Shown here: positions 16,060-25,125 of the stretch, piece after piece
Layout of the letters: each line of letters starts with the position of its first letter
Position numbering within the stretch: the stretch's first letter is position 1
NCBI RefSeq assembly: GCF_900091475.1
Contig: NZ_FMIB01000002.1
Span: forward strand, 1,054,001 to 1,118,000
DNA length: 64,000 nt
Source: Micromonospora chersina
GTDB lineage: Bacteria; Actinomycetota; Actinomycetes; Mycobacteriales; Micromonosporaceae
Reading direction: 5' to 3'
Translations under genes and position numbers: made by a program
The notes under the pieces: model-generated
What the model was told of the DNA's origin: nothing
Database searches by the model: none
Seen by the model: only the letters and a program-made list of their open reading frames with translations

Positions 16060-16178
16060 GCGCTGCCTCGCCTCGGCCACCAATAGGCCAGCCACCTTGG
16101 TCGGTCCGGAGAAGGGTTCGTTGGAGGCGATCACGACGCTGTTGCGTTCTTCTCGCTCCGTCAGGACCTGCAGGAGGC
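16060..16178 (-). pseudogene. Fragment of IS21-type IstB helper ATPase
   Basis: On the minus strand the frame reads LLQVLTEREERNSVVIASNEPFSG, which matches the IstB region in which the ATPase strand ends in S/TSN-x-PFS. About 40 residues remain, with nothing recognisable on either side. It marks an old IS21-family insertion. Confidence 0.6.
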
Positions 16179-16230
16179 CAGATCGAGCGGGAAGGCTGGC
16201 TTGTCGGTGCTCGGACCTAGTATGCGGAGC

Positions 16231-16950
16231 ATGACGCGGTATGTAGACGAGGATCTACACGGTGCGGAGTTCCGCGAGTGCGATCTGACCGCGGCACGCC
16301 TGATCGGCGTCGTCATGCAGGATGCCGTGATCGACGGGCTCGTCACCAACCTCATGGTGAACGGTGTCGAGGTCACCAAGTACGTCGAGGCAGAGCTCGA
16401 CCGGCGTCATCCGGTGCGAGTGCTGATCCGCTCCGAGGACCCCGCCGATCTGCGCGAGGCATCGCGTCAGCTCCATGCCGGGTGGGCCGCCACGATCGAG
16501 CGAATCCGCCGTACGCCCGGCATCGAGCGCCGCAGCGTCAACGACGAGTGGTCGGCGGTGCAGACGATGCGCCACCTGGTCTTCGTCCACGACTCGTGGT
16601 TCCGCCGCTGCTGCCTGGGCTCGACAGAGCTGTTCACGCCGATGGGCATCGGGCCGACCGTCGAGCCCTACCGTGGAGCGCACGGTCTTGACCTCTCGCT
16701 CGATCCCGCCCTCGACGAGATCGTGAGCGTGCGCGACGCACAGGCCGCCGAACTCGAGGCCTGGCTCGACGAGGTCACCGCTGCGCAGCTCGCAGCGCCA
16801 GCGCCGGTGCCCGACGACGATGTCTGGCCGCCGTACGCCCGGGGCCGCTCGGTGCGGCAATGCCTCGGCACCGTGCTCAACGAGACCTTCGAGCACCACC
16901 GCTTCTGCGTCCGCGACCTCGACCTGATCGAGTTACAGGACGTTGAGTAG
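16231..16950 (+). CDS. DinB-like (YfiT fold) protein with pentapeptide-like N-terminus
   Basis: A 239-residue protein. Residues 5-40 contain AEFRECDLTAARLIGVVMQDA, a short pentapeptide-repeat-like stretch. From about 75 follows a four-helix DinB/YfiT-type domain with potential metal histidines (MRHLVFVHDSWF near 125 and FEHHRFCVRDLD near the end). Such proteins bind zinc and often act as thiol (mycothiol) transferases; the activity here is unknown. ATG 16231 follows GGAG by a few bases. The combination of the two parts is known in actinomycetes. Confidence 0.8.
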   Translation: MTRYVDEDLHGAEFRECDLTAARLIGVVMQDAVIDGLVTNLMVNGVEVTKYVEAELDRRHPVRVLIRSEDPADLREASRQLHAGWAATIERIRRTPGIERRSVNDEWSAVQTMRHLVFVHDSWFRRCCLGSTELFTPMGIGPTVEPYRGAHGLDLSLDPALDEIVSVRDAQAAELEAWLDEVTAAQLAAPAPVPDDDVWPPYARGRSVRQCLGTVLNETFEHHRFCVRDLDLIELQDVE

Positions 16951-17049
16951 GGCCGGCTACGGACTCAGCATCTTGCGGAGCGGGGCATCGCTGACCGTCT
17001 GCGCGGTGCCGACCGTCCGGGACCCCCGGCGGACCCGCTCCCCACCCCT

Positions 17050-17194
17050 GGCCGACCTGGACGTGCACCCTCGGGTGGCGATGCAGACCCTCCGGCACGC
17101 ACAGTTCGCCATCACCATGGAGATCTACACGGTGGTGTCCTCGGCAGCCACCCGCGCGGCCCTCAAGCGACTCGGCAGCGCGCTGGACCGATAA
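17050..17194 (+). pseudogene. C-terminal remnant of a tyrosine integrase
   Basis: About 45 residues resemble the end of phage-type integrases: DVHPRVAMQTLRHAQFAITMEIYTVV, with the LGHS-like helix altered to LRHA and the likely catalytic Tyr in MEIYT, then an Arg/Leu-rich tail. Everything upstream is missing. It is 77 bases from a tRNA 3'-end-like sequence at 17271-17300, as expected for an integrase next to its attachment site. Confidence 0.7.
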
Positions 17195-17270
17195 GGCGCT
17201 ACTGCTCTGCTGTACCGGCCCGAACTAGGGCAACAGCGGCCCTGGAAAGGGTCGCTGAGCTACGGAGGAG

Positions 17271-17300
17271 TGGGCCGTAGGGACTCGAACCCTGAACCCG
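17271..17300 (-). other. tRNA 3'-end fragment, probable attachment-site remnant
   Basis: The minus strand reads GGTTCGAGTCCCT, a tRNA T-arm, followed by ACGGCCCA, an acceptor end like that of actinobacterial tRNA-Lys. No complete cloverleaf precedes it: no 5' acceptor strand or anticodon arm is found in the next 100 bases. With the integrase tail beside it, this is best read as the att copy left by an element that integrated into a tRNA gene. Confidence 0.6.
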
Positions 17301-17602
17301 TCCACGGTCTGTGGATCATCTCAGATCGGGCGGATCGGCGTCCTGACCTGGGCTGGGTCTCTCGTTGCCTGACTGCACGATCTCGTACTGGCACTCGCTA
17401 CACGGCTCCGGTGGGGATTGCTCCGCACCCGGTGGATTTCCTGCCACGGCTGCGTGGCTGGCTGGGGCACCGCCAGAAACGCAAGGAGAAGCCAGCGCTA
17501 CAAGGCCCTCCAACCCCAAGGGAACTGAAGGAAGCCACCCGCGACACCGGACATGTGTCGCCACGATCGCAACTGGGCCACGACATCGGCAGGACCGGCA
17601 CA
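17301..17602. other. Gap without supported gene
   Basis: The sequence is open on the plus strand in frame with the next gene, but the predicted residues before ATG 17603 lack domain features. I see no signal other than the tRNA fragment at its left edge. Confidence 0.4.
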
Positions 17603-17884
17603 ATGGCGGGCGTGACCACGGACCAGCCCGGAGAAATCAAGCCCGGAGACATCTACGAGGACTGCTCGTTCCACCCCGTCCTCTGCACCTACATCAACGA
17701 CGGCGACGAAATCGGCGGGATCTCCCTCATCGACGCGAGCAGCCCACGCGCCTGCTCCCTGTCCGGCTGCGGCGTCATCAAGCTATCCATCGCCGACGTG
17801 ATCGTCGCCCGCGCCGACTGGCCCGCCTACCAGGCACGACGGAAAGAGGAACTCGCCGCCGAGCAAGACCCGACGACCGCCTGA
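17603..17884 (+). CDS. Hypothetical small protein with conserved-looking Cys residues
   Basis: A 93-residue acidic protein of unknown function. It contains GDIYEDCSFHPVLC, GISLIDASSPRACSLSGC and a following VIKLSIADVIVARADWPAY, so four cysteines in two pairs may bind a metal or form disulfides. ATG 17603 is chosen because upstream codons lack the pattern. The codon pattern and internal motif density suggest a real gene. Confidence 0.55.
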   Translation: MAGVTTDQPGEIKPGDIYEDCSFHPVLCTYINDGDEIGGISLIDASSPRACSLSGCGVIKLSIADVIVARADWPAYQARRKEELAAEQDPTTA

Positions 17885-18200
17885 CCCATGGCTGGCAGCC
17901 CAGTGGCATCCCGTCTGCGACGCCACAGCGCGGCTTGACCACGTGCGCTGTCATCGGCAGATCCGTGCACACCCAGCGGCAGATGCGGATGCCTGCCTCG
18001 ACCGCTGGCGGCTTAGTCAATCGCTTGAGCGCCAGCCGGCTGGCATCGAAAAGCAGCCGTGTTTACCAAACGGCACTGCGTGGGCTTAGGCCGTGTTTCG
18101 AAAGAACGTGGTGCTGCGTTGATGATGAACGCCAGGGTCCGATAGAGACCACGGAGATCGGTGTAAACCGACGGCACAGGATCTTGTTCCCCTGAGGTCC

Positions 18201-18668
18201 TCAGTAGTCGAACGTCCGTAGCCACCAGGGGAGGTGGGGATGGGCAAACGGGTTATTCAGCCAGAGCGTCTGCAGCCTCTCGTCGGCTGGAGTGACCAGT
18301 CGACGCAGCTCCCGGCGGGCCTTCTTGGAAACCCGGCCGAAGGCGATTTCGATGACAGCGCGTGGATCTTCCGAGTTGGCTCGCCAGTCGTAGTCACTGT
18401 GCCAGGGGACTTGGGTGCGGGGATAGCCGTAGTCGCGATACTTACGCGGCGGTCGGCACCAGCCCACGATGGCAGAGGCGGTCCAATTGTCCGGCCAACT
18501 GTAGAGGCGATCGAGCGCGCGTAGCTGTCGCATTGTCGAGGCGGACAAGCCACGCACATCGAGCCGAACCTTGACTCTGTGTGCGGGCCAGGGGGCCTGC
18601 GGTCGTCGCCGGTGGTGACGTTGGAGGGTGGCTCGAACGGCGGCAGGAGGCCGACGGGGCATGCGCAC
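18201..18668 (-). CDS. Hypothetical basic protein inside the IS ends
   Basis: A 155-residue protein of unknown function with Arg-rich N-terminus, LDVRGLSASTMRQLRALDRLY, a Trp/Pro/Tyr-rich middle (GWCRPPRKYRDYGYPRTQVP) and ARRELRRLVTPADERL near the end. The true start may be internal (around residue 30, before VKVRLDVRGL). It reads like a genuine conserved actinobacterial protein rather than a transposase. It lies between the transposase stop and the left terminal repeat. Confidence 0.5.
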   Translation of the reverse strand: MRMPRRPPAAVRATLQRHHRRRPQAPWPAHRVKVRLDVRGLSASTMRQLRALDRLYSWPDNWTASAIVGWCRPPRKYRDYGYPRTQVPWHSDYDWRANSEDPRAVIEIAFGRVSKKARRELRRLVTPADERLQTLWLNNPFAHPHLPWWLRTFDY

Positions 18669-18761
18669 TTCCTGAAAGGCGGTCGCCGTCCATCATGTGG
18701 GTTCAACCACACCGTGTCCAGGCCGTCCTGGTGCACGTTTGGGCGCTGCTTCACAGCTTGG

Positions 18762-19654
18762 TCAGAGCCATTCGTTGATCGCAGCGACGTGGAGTGTGGC
18801 CTGGTACCGGACGGCGAGTTTGTCGAACCTGGTGGCCATGGCTCGAAGGCGTTTGAGCTGGTTGATGCCGCACTCGACGGCGTGACGCTGCCTGTAGGTC
18901 ACGGGGTCGAAGGTCGGCGGTCGGCCGCCCTTCGACCCCTTCCTCCGCCGGTTGGCGGCCTGATCGATCTTGATCGGGATCGTGGCCGGGATGCCGCGTC
19001 AGCGTAGCTCCGCTCGGTTGCCGCGGGAGCTGTAGGCCTTGTCCGCGAGGACCCGGTCGGGTCCAGTGCGGGGCCGGCCACCATCGGGCCTGGGGACCCG
19101 GATGCGGGCCAGGACCCGGGTGAACTGCGGGCTGTCGCCGCGCTGCCCACCGGTCAGCAGCATCGCCAAGGGTTTGCGGCCCTGCTCGCAGGCCAGATGC
19201 AGCTTTGTGGTCCAGCCACCCCGCGACCGGCCCAGAGCGTGATCAGCCGGCTCGTCGTCGACCCCGCCGGGTGGTTCCTTCTGCAGCTCGGGTTAGGTGC
19301 GGGCACCAGCGGCGTGCTGGTGCACCCTAGCGATGGTCGAGTCGACGCTGACGTCCCAGGTGATCAGACCGGCGGCGTCGGCGCGGGTCTGCAGCCCGGT
19401 GACGATGCGCTGCCAGACTCCCGCGCGTTGCCAACGGCGGAACAGCCCGTAGACCGTCTGCCAGGGCCCGTAACACTCCGGAAGTCCCGCCAGGGCGAGC
19501 CCACCCGCACCCGCCACCGGATCCCATCGATGAGTTGCCGTTTACTCCACTTCGGCGGCCGTCCTGGCTTCTCGCCCCTCGGCAGCAGCGGTTCCAGCGC
19601 CGCCCACTGCACATCAGTCAGGTCAAACCGTCTCGTCACCGCTATCGTGGCCAC
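18762..19654 (-). pseudogene. IS5-type DDE transposase, decayed
   Basis: From GTG 19654 the product starts like an IS5 transposase (RRFDLTDVQWAALEPLLP, then GKPGRPPKWSKRQLIDGI-type text). After SPWRD the frame shifts (near 19500) into LPECYGPWQTVYGLFRRW and DVSVDSTIARVHQHAAGA. An in-frame TAA follows at 19294-19296 where a Gln codon is expected, and a TGA near 18995 replaces an Arg codon. The end [22 protein letters not shown] and INEWL is intact. One frameshift plus two nonsense changes mean the copy is dead. Confidence 0.85.
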
Positions 19655-19784
19655 GAGGTCTCCGGTGTTCAGGGTGTCGTTTTGGTCGATGAACCCTCTA
19701 CCGGAGACCTCACTGCGTATCGACCACCGACACGCCAGCAGCCACAGCTGCCCCGTCTGGTCAAACGAACCTATGAAACACGGC

Positions 19785-20186
19785 CTAGAGCCGAACCCAC
19801 TCTCCGAGTCGTTCGGCTGGAGCACCGTCCATGAAGGCGACGACCGCCGCCGTTGCCCTGGTCACATTGGAGACGACGTCACCCGAGAATGTGCAGTCGC
19901 CGCCGAGCACCGGCACGTCGACGCTTTTCGTCGCGGGCCGCCCGCCATCCCCACGAAGAAGGCGGCAGTCGTCTGGGGACGCGAACAGGTGCATGACCGC
20001 GTAGCCCCCTCTGTATGAGAACGTCAACTGGGGGTAGTCCGTATCGACGCGGCGTACCTCCGTGTATCCCTGTCCGACGCTCAGAAGGTGCCGGAGCCGG
20101 GACATGAAGCCGTCGACGTCCGACCGGTTTTCCTTGAGGGCCAGGTCGCCACTTCCAGGATCGGTCGCGATCCATGCAACATCCAT
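19785..20186 (-). CDS. Immunity-protein-like (Imm1-type) gene truncated by the IS
   Basis: About 133 residues from ATG 20186 (the start is uncertain and the frame is open further upstream). The pattern, a short alpha/beta protein with TFSYRGGYAVMHL and a late ATAAVVAFMDGAPAERLGEWV, is like Imm1 immunity proteins that protect against contact-dependent or polymorphic toxins. The stop TAG (19785-19787) is formed by the terminal repeat of the IS element, so the original C-terminus was lost or altered by insertion. No partner toxin is visible nearby. Confidence 0.45.
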   Translation of the reverse strand: MDVAWIATDPGSGDLALKENRSDVDGFMSRLRHLLSVGQGYTEVRRVDTDYPQLTFSYRGGYAVMHLFASPDDCRLLRGDGGRPATKSVDVPVLGGDCTFSGDVVSNVTRATAAVVAFMDGAPAERLGEWVRL

Positions 20187-20391
20187 GCGTGTCTCCAGCA
20201 GGCGAGTCAACGCGTCGCATAACAGCGCACGGAGACGCTGTTCTCGGCGCGTCCGGATGCGCGCGCCGCGTGAGCTGGGTACCTTGCGTGACGAGCGCTC
20301 AGCGGCAGATCCGGATACGTGACCTTGGCAAATCCGCGCGGCGGTGGTGGCAACAGCCGTGACGGTGACATTCGGTCGTGGTTCAGGCCGG

Positions 20392-21015
20392 TCAGGCGGC
20401 CGGTTTGCTGGTGTGCGACCGGTGGCCTCCGTGGGACGCGACCAACGCGTCTGCCACGATCTGAGCGTCAGCTTCTGCGACGTCCGCTGGGTACTCCGGT
20501 AGCAGGTCGTCCCAGACGACCAGCCACGACCCGTACAACTGGGCCTGTCCTTCGGGCCGAGCGAAGAACCAGACGTGCAGGTGGGCGCCACCATCTCCGA
20601 TGCGGTAGACGTGGGCCCGCGAGATGTGCGGCAGTGCCTGGATGTGGCGGACGATGCGGGTGCTCAATAGCCCCAGTTCGGCGGCCAGTTCGTCAGGTAG
20701 ATCCGCCATGTCGTAGTGAGCGCGCGGATACAGCATGAGCACCAGCGGAACGCCCACTCCCGGAATCCGGGCCAGCCGCCAGTGATCGTTGAACCAGATC
20801 CCTTCGTCCCGGTCGCGGCAGGCGTTGCAGTCCGACGGATCCTCGCCGTGCCGCGCGGGCTCCGGGAGCACCGGCGGGCGCAACGGCGCTACGCGAAGTC
20901 CGTCCGGCTCGAACGGACTGATCTCCCATCCCGTCATGCGTGCCAATGGGAGCCGGCGCTCGCTGTCCGCGACGGCGACTGCGTGGTCATAGAACTCGTC
21001 CGGTCGCAAGGCCAT
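20392..21015 (-). CDS. HIT-superfamily (galactose-1-P uridylyltransferase/Ap4A-hydrolase-like) protein
   Basis: A 207-residue protein with a CNACRDRDEGIWFNDHW segment near residue 65 and, near 150, GGAHLHVWFFARP, which resembles the His-triad loop (HxHxH) with the last position altered. Such proteins act on nucleotide phosphates. ATG 21015 (MALRPDEF) is chosen as start because the family similarity begins there. It is followed, after the Imm1-like gene, by IS debris. The substrate cannot be said. Confidence 0.7.
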   Translation of the reverse strand: MALRPDEFYDHAVAVADSERRLPLARMTGWEISPFEPDGLRVAPLRPPVLPEPARHGEDPSDCNACRDRDEGIWFNDHWRLARIPGVGVPLVLMLYPRAHYDMADLPDELAAELGLLSTRIVRHIQALPHISRAHVYRIGDGGAHLHVWFFARPEGQAQLYGSWLVVWDDLLPEYPADVAEADAQIVADALVASHGGHRSHTSKPAA

Positions 21016-21328
21016 ACGGCGAAGACTAGTACGACAAGATTCCAAGTGATCGCTAGCCCCGTTGTGGCTGCCAGACACCGCCCGATGGTCACGTACTCGA
21101 TGGTCCGGATGAACCCGGAGCATCCCCTCGTCGGCATGTGAGTGCGCCCGCAGGCATCGAGATGTCAACGGCTTCAGCCGGGGGACGTAGCCGGCGTTGA
21201 GGTTGGTGGATCTCTCTGGGCCTGGACGCGGTCGCCAACCGGCTGGACGAGGTGGTGGCGACACGCGACAAGGACCAGTCGAGGACTGGCACGGCCGCCG
21301 GCGAGGTTGTCGACCTCCGGAAAGGGCG

Positions 21329-21353
21329 AAGCCCAGGCCAATGGCCCGGGCTT
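21329..21353. terminator. Hairpin terminator downstream of the SARP gene
   Basis: AAGCCC-A-GGCC (21329-21339) pairs with GGCC-C-GGGCTT (21343-21353) around an AAT loop. It lies about 180 bases after the stop of the leftward SARP gene and could end that transcript. Confidence 0.6.
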
Positions 21354-21399
21354 CTGTACCGAGCGGCCTGACGGAACCGATCCGTCGACCTACCCATTT

Positions 21400-21457
21400 A
21401 CGAGATCACATTGCCAGGGCCGCCGACCTGGGCGCATGCAGCCCTTAGCAGCGGACA
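21400..21457. repeat. Dispersed repeat, copy 1 (partner at 36374-36428)
   Basis: The two copies share ACGAGATCA-ATTGCC, then CGACCTGG and TAGCAGCGGA in the same order and orientation, by eye about three quarters identical over 55 bases. The nature is unknown: it could be the end of a small mobile element or a conserved non-coding unit. Confidence 0.45.
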
Positions 21458-21533
21458 GCCCTCTCGGCATCTCACCGGGGGCGTACGAATCGGGGCTGGT
21501 CGCGCAGCGCGGCCACTGACCGCCGGGCCTACG

Positions 21534-24377
21534 TCAGCTCAGTTGCGCGAGCTGGACGCGCACCACGTCGGCGTCCGGATGATTCAGCTGTTCCAGGATC
21601 GCCAGCGCGTGGCGCCACGCCGCGCGCGCCTCCTCCCGGTCACCGGCGGCGCGGCGGGCGCTGCCGAGATGGGTCAGGACGATGGTCTCGTCGTACCTGA
21701 TGCTCAGTTGCCGGGTCAGGGCGAGCGCGTTGCGGTAGCACTCCGTCGCCCGTTCGTGGTCGCCCAGGTTGCCGTGGACGTGACCGAGGCTGTCCCAGGC
21801 CTGGGCGGCACGGCGCCGGTCACCGGTCCGCTGGTGCAGGTCGAGGGCACGCCGGCAGTGGCCGAGGGCCTGCCGGTGCTCCCCAAGGTGGGTGAGGTAC
21901 CACCCGATGGCGTTGAGTCCGTCGGCCTGCCCGGCCACGTGGCCGAGAGCCTCGTAGAGCGCGAGCGCCTCCCGCGCGTGCGGCAGCGCCTCGGCGTAAC
22001 GGCCCTGCCGGTCGAGCACCCAGGCCAGGTTGAGCCGGGTGTGCGCCTGGCTGGTGCGGTCGCCGGTCAGTTCGAACAGCTCCAGCGCGCGCTGGAAGTG
22101 CCGGCGGGCGTCCTCGTGGTCGCCCAGCTTCGCCCTGGCCCGCGCCAGCCCCCAGTGCGCGTGGGCCTCACCGAGGCGGTCGCCGAGACGCCGGGCGGCC
22201 GTCATCGCAAGATCCTGCACCGCGGCCAGGTCGTGCCAGTACGCGTGGGCGTCGAGGAAGTCGAGTAGGGTCCAGGCCAACTGCCAGGCCCGGCGGTCCG
22301 AGCCGGTGCGGGTTGCTTCGGCGACGGCGGCCAGGAGCACCGGTCTCTCCGCGCGGAACCAGGCGAGTGCCTCCGCGTAGCCGGCGAGGACGGTCGGGAC
22401 CGTGCCGGGCTCGTGTGTCGAGTCGGTGATCGGATCCCGATGAGGGTCCAGGAGGCGGGCGGCGCCGTCGGCGGTGTGCAGGTAGTGGTCGAGCATCCGG
22501 TGCCGGGCGCGCTGCCGGTCACTGGCGTCGTCGTGAGTGTGGGCCAGCTCCGCGGCGTACCGGTCGAGCAGGTCATGGCAGGCGTAGCGCCCGGGGGCCA
22601 CCTCGCCCAGCAGGTGCGCGCGGGCCAGCTCCGCCAGGAGTGGCTTGACGAGTGCGGCCGACCGGCCGGCGAGGCTCGCCGCGGCCGGCGCGGCAATGTC
22701 CGGGCCGGCGTGCAGGCTCAGCAGCCGGAGCAGACGGGCGGCCTCGGTGGTCAGGGTGCGGTAGGACCAGGAGAAGACGGCCCGGATGTCGGTGGCGAGG
22801 TCCCCGCCGTCGAACGGGTCCAGCGCTGCGTCCGGTTCCTCCGCGGCGCGCCGCAGCTCGGCGGTCAGCGTGGCGAGCGGAAAGTCGGGCCGGGTGACGG
22901 CGCGCGCGGCGACGACGGCCAGCGCGAGCGGCAACCGCGCGCACCGGGCGATGAGGTCGTCGACCGCGCCCGGATCGGTGGCCAGCCGGTCGGCGCCGAG
23001 ACGCCCGGCCAGCAGCTCCCGGGACTCCTGCGTCGACAGCAGGTCCAGGGTCAAGGGATCCGCGCCCTCGCTCACCACCAACGGGGTCAGCTCGGTGCGG
23101 CTGGTGACCAGGACCAGGCAGCCCGGCGTGGCGGGCAGCAGCGGCCGGACCTGCGCGGCGTCGCGGGCGTTGTCGAGGACGACGAGCACCCGCCGGCCGG
23201 CCAGCATGCTGCGGTACAGCGCGGCCTGCGCGGTCGGCTCGACGGGAATCCGCTGCGCCGGCACCCCGAACGCGTCGAGGAAGCCACGGATCGCCGCGGC
23301 CGGATCCACCGGGCAGCCGTGATCGGCGAACCCACGAAGGTCGACGTACAGCTGCCCGTCGGGGAACTCGCCGGCCACCCGGTGTGCCCAGTGCACGGCG
23401 AAGGCGGTCTTGCCCACACCGGCGGTGCCCGACACCACCGCGATGGGCAGGGTGCCGGGCTGGTCGGCGCGCGACGTCCGCGCGGCACGCAGCAGGGCGT
23501 CGAGTCGCGCCAGCTCCGGACGGCGGCCGGCGAATCCGCGAACGGCCATGGGCAGTTGGGCGGGCACGGGACCCGACGGTGCCGGCTGGCCGGCCGGCGC
23601 GCCAGCCACCCGGCACGGCTCGCCCATGGCCGGCGGTGCCAGCTCGGCGTCCTGCCGGAGGATGGCGGCGTGCAGCCGACACAGTGCCGGGCTCGGGTCG
23701 ACGCCGAGGTCCGTAGCCAGGGTCGTACGCAACCGCTGGTAGGCCGCCAGCGCGTCGACCTGCCGGCCGTCGCGGTACAGCGCGAGCATCAGGCGGTGGT
23801 GGATCTGCTCGTGGTAGGGATGCTCGTCGGCCAGGCGTGCCAGTTCCGGTACGAGCGACGCGTGTTCACCCAGCGCCAGCCGGGCGTCGAGCAACGCCTC
23901 CCGGGCCGACAGCTCGAGCCCGGCCAACCGCTCGGCCTGCTCGTCCAGCCAGCGGAGCCCGGCCAGGTCCGCCAGCGGCCGTCCCCGCCAGAGGGCCAGC
24001 GCGGCACGCAGCGCAACCGCGCGTTCGGCGGGCTCCGCCGGATGCCTGCTTTCGCCGATCAACCGCTGCGCGAGGTGCAGGTCGGTGGCCTCCGGCGGCA
24101 GGTCGAGGACGTAGCCGTGTGGACGTACCGCGATGGCCGTTCGCCCGCCGAGCACGCGGCGCAGGTACGAGATGTGCCGTTGCAGCGAGTTCTTCGCGGT
24201 GGCCGGCGGCGTGCCGTCCCAGACGATGTCGATGAGCAGGTCGGGGTGCACGGCGTCACCGGCGTGCAGGGCGAGTGCCGCGAGCAGGGCCTTGCGTCGT
24301 AGGCCGGGCACCGGCCGAGCCTGATCCCCCTCGGTGACGTCGACCGGCCCGAGAAGACGGACCTGAATGGTCGCCAC
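21534..24377 (-). CDS. AfsR-like SARP regulator: DNA-binding, BTAD, NB-ARC and TPR domains
   Basis: A 947-residue regulator. Residues 1-95 form an OmpR-like winged helix (LLGPVDV, then NSLQRHISYLRRVLG). Residues 96-245 are the bacterial transcriptional activation domain. A STAND ATPase follows with P-loop GTAGVGKT at 317-324 and Walker B VLVVLDNARD near 400. From about 700 come TPR helices (repeated LG.HEDARRHFQRALEL-like units). Such proteins activate secondary-metabolite or morphological genes. No biosynthetic cluster is adjacent, but a small secreted protein starts divergently at 24554. Confidence 0.92.
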   Translation of the reverse strand: MATIQVRLLGPVDVTEGDQARPVPGLRRKALLAALALHAGDAVHPDLLIDIVWDGTPPATAKNSLQRHISYLRRVLGGRTAIAVRPHGYVLDLPPEATDLHLAQRLIGESRHPAEPAERAVALRAALALWRGRPLADLAGLRWLDEQAERLAGLELSAREALLDARLALGEHASLVPELARLADEHPYHEQIHHRLMLALYRDGRQVDALAAYQRLRTTLATDLGVDPSPALCRLHAAILRQDAELAPPAMGEPCRVAGAPAGQPAPSGPVPAQLPMAVRGFAGRRPELARLDALLRAARTSRADQPGTLPIAVVSGTAGVGKTAFAVHWAHRVAGEFPDGQLYVDLRGFADHGCPVDPAAAIRGFLDAFGVPAQRIPVEPTAQAALYRSMLAGRRVLVVLDNARDAAQVRPLLPATPGCLVLVTSRTELTPLVVSEGADPLTLDLLSTQESRELLAGRLGADRLATDPGAVDDLIARCARLPLALAVVAARAVTRPDFPLATLTAELRRAAEEPDAALDPFDGGDLATDIRAVFSWSYRTLTTEAARLLRLLSLHAGPDIAAPAAASLAGRSAALVKPLLAELARAHLLGEVAPGRYACHDLLDRYAAELAHTHDDASDRQRARHRMLDHYLHTADGAARLLDPHRDPITDSTHEPGTVPTVLAGYAEALAWFRAERPVLLAAVAEATRTGSDRRAWQLAWTLLDFLDAHAYWHDLAAVQDLAMTAARRLGDRLGEAHAHWGLARARAKLGDHEDARRHFQRALELFELTGDRTSQAHTRLNLAWVLDRQGRYAEALPHAREALALYEALGHVAGQADGLNAIGWYLTHLGEHRQALGHCRRALDLHQRTGDRRRAAQAWDSLGHVHGNLGDHERATECYRNALALTRQLSIRYDETIVLTHLGSARRAAGDREEARAAWRHALAILEQLNHPDADVVRVQLAQLS

Positions 24378-24553
24378 CTCCGCTCCTCAGTGGTCGGGCG
24401 ATCGAATGCTACCGATCGCCGGGGCGCCCCGGGTCAGCGCGCGTCAGGTTCACGTCAGCGGCGGATGCCATCGTGCGACGGCGCGCCGGCCGGCCGCCGC
24501 GGCGCGGTCTCCGCGCGCAGGACAAGCCCGACCAGAGGAAGTGAGGGACCAAG

Positions 24554-25003
24554 ATGCTCAGGCATGCCATCCGCAGGACGTTGACCCTCCTCACCGCGGC
24601 GACGGTGCTCGCCGCCGGAACCGTCGCCGCGAGTGCGGCGCCCGCGCTCGCCGTGACCGCGAAGCTGGAGATTTTGCTGGGGTGCCAGACCAGCGACGGC
24701 CGCTACTGGGACTACACGGTCCGGGTGAGCGGGACCACCGCACGCAGCTACTACGACCGGTGGATGGTCGAATTTCGGGTCTGGGGCGACGACGAGTGGA
24801 GCGACGACCTGCTCGGCGGCCCGTACCGGACGTACTACGAGGGTCTCGGGCAGGGCTCCTACTCCGTCGGCGTGTGCATGAACAGCTCGACCTTGAACGA
24901 GGACGTCGGTCTCGACGACATCTACGCTGGCGTGCGCATCTACAACGCCAGCGGCGTGAACACCGAAACGGCGGAGTCGAACCGCTGGTACGGCTACTTC
25001 TGA
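24554..25003 (+). CDS. Small secreted protein, unknown family
   Basis: A 149-residue protein with a clear signal peptide (basic start, LTLLTAATVLAAGTVAA, cleavage after an ALA near residue 33). The mature part is acidic and aromatic-rich (many Tyr/Trp/Asp) with two cysteines, CQTSDGRYWDY and VGVCMNSS, that can form one disulfide. AGGAAGTGAGG lies upstream of the ATG. It is divergent from the SARP regulator, which may control it. Function unknown; it resembles the general class of small actinobacterial exoproteins. Confidence 0.75.
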   Translation: MLRHAIRRTLTLLTAATVLAAGTVAASAAPALAVTAKLEILLGCQTSDGRYWDYTVRVSGTTARSYYDRWMVEFRVWGDDEWSDDLLGGPYRTYYEGLGQGSYSVGVCMNSSTLNEDVGLDDIYAGVRIYNASGVNTETAESNRWYGYF

Positions 25004-25125
25004 GGGGCGGAGACCTCGCCGTCGGGGCGGCGTCCGGTCCCCGGCGGCGAGCCCGGTCGCGGCGACCGTCGCCGCTGGCGGATTCCGCAGACGCCCCGGC
25101 CCCGCCTGCGGATTGGCGTGGTCAC

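Larger units (their letters stand above)
18087..19787 (-). mobile_element. IS5-family-like element with perfect 13-bp terminal repeats and a passenger gene
   Basis: TAGGCCGTGTTTC at 18087-18099 and GAAACACGGCCTA at 19775-19787 are perfect inverted copies and enclose a decayed DDE transposase and a second gene (18201-18668). IS5 relatives of this kind are normally about 0.85 kb, so the 1.7-kb length is explained by the passenger gene or by two IS ends of different copies. The outermost TA of each repeat could be the target duplication. The same right-end sequence occurs alone at 44119-44131 (diverged) and 49370-49382. Confidence 0.6.
21016..21533. other. Gap: terminator hairpin and a dispersed repeat, no gene
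   Basis: The stretch contains the hairpin at 21329-21353 and the repeat at 21400-21457. A short plus-strand frame just before the hairpin (ending TGA near 21371) has coding-like codon use but no recognised domain. Confidence 0.5.

Noticed and set aside
17271..17345. Complete tRNA gene
   Set aside because: The T-arm and acceptor end are clear, but no anticodon arm with a 7-base loop, D-arm or 5' acceptor strand can be found.
22413..24302. 629-codon plus-strand frame opposite the SARP regulator
   Set aside because: Composition of antisense DNA (Arg/Gly/Gln-rich), no domain.
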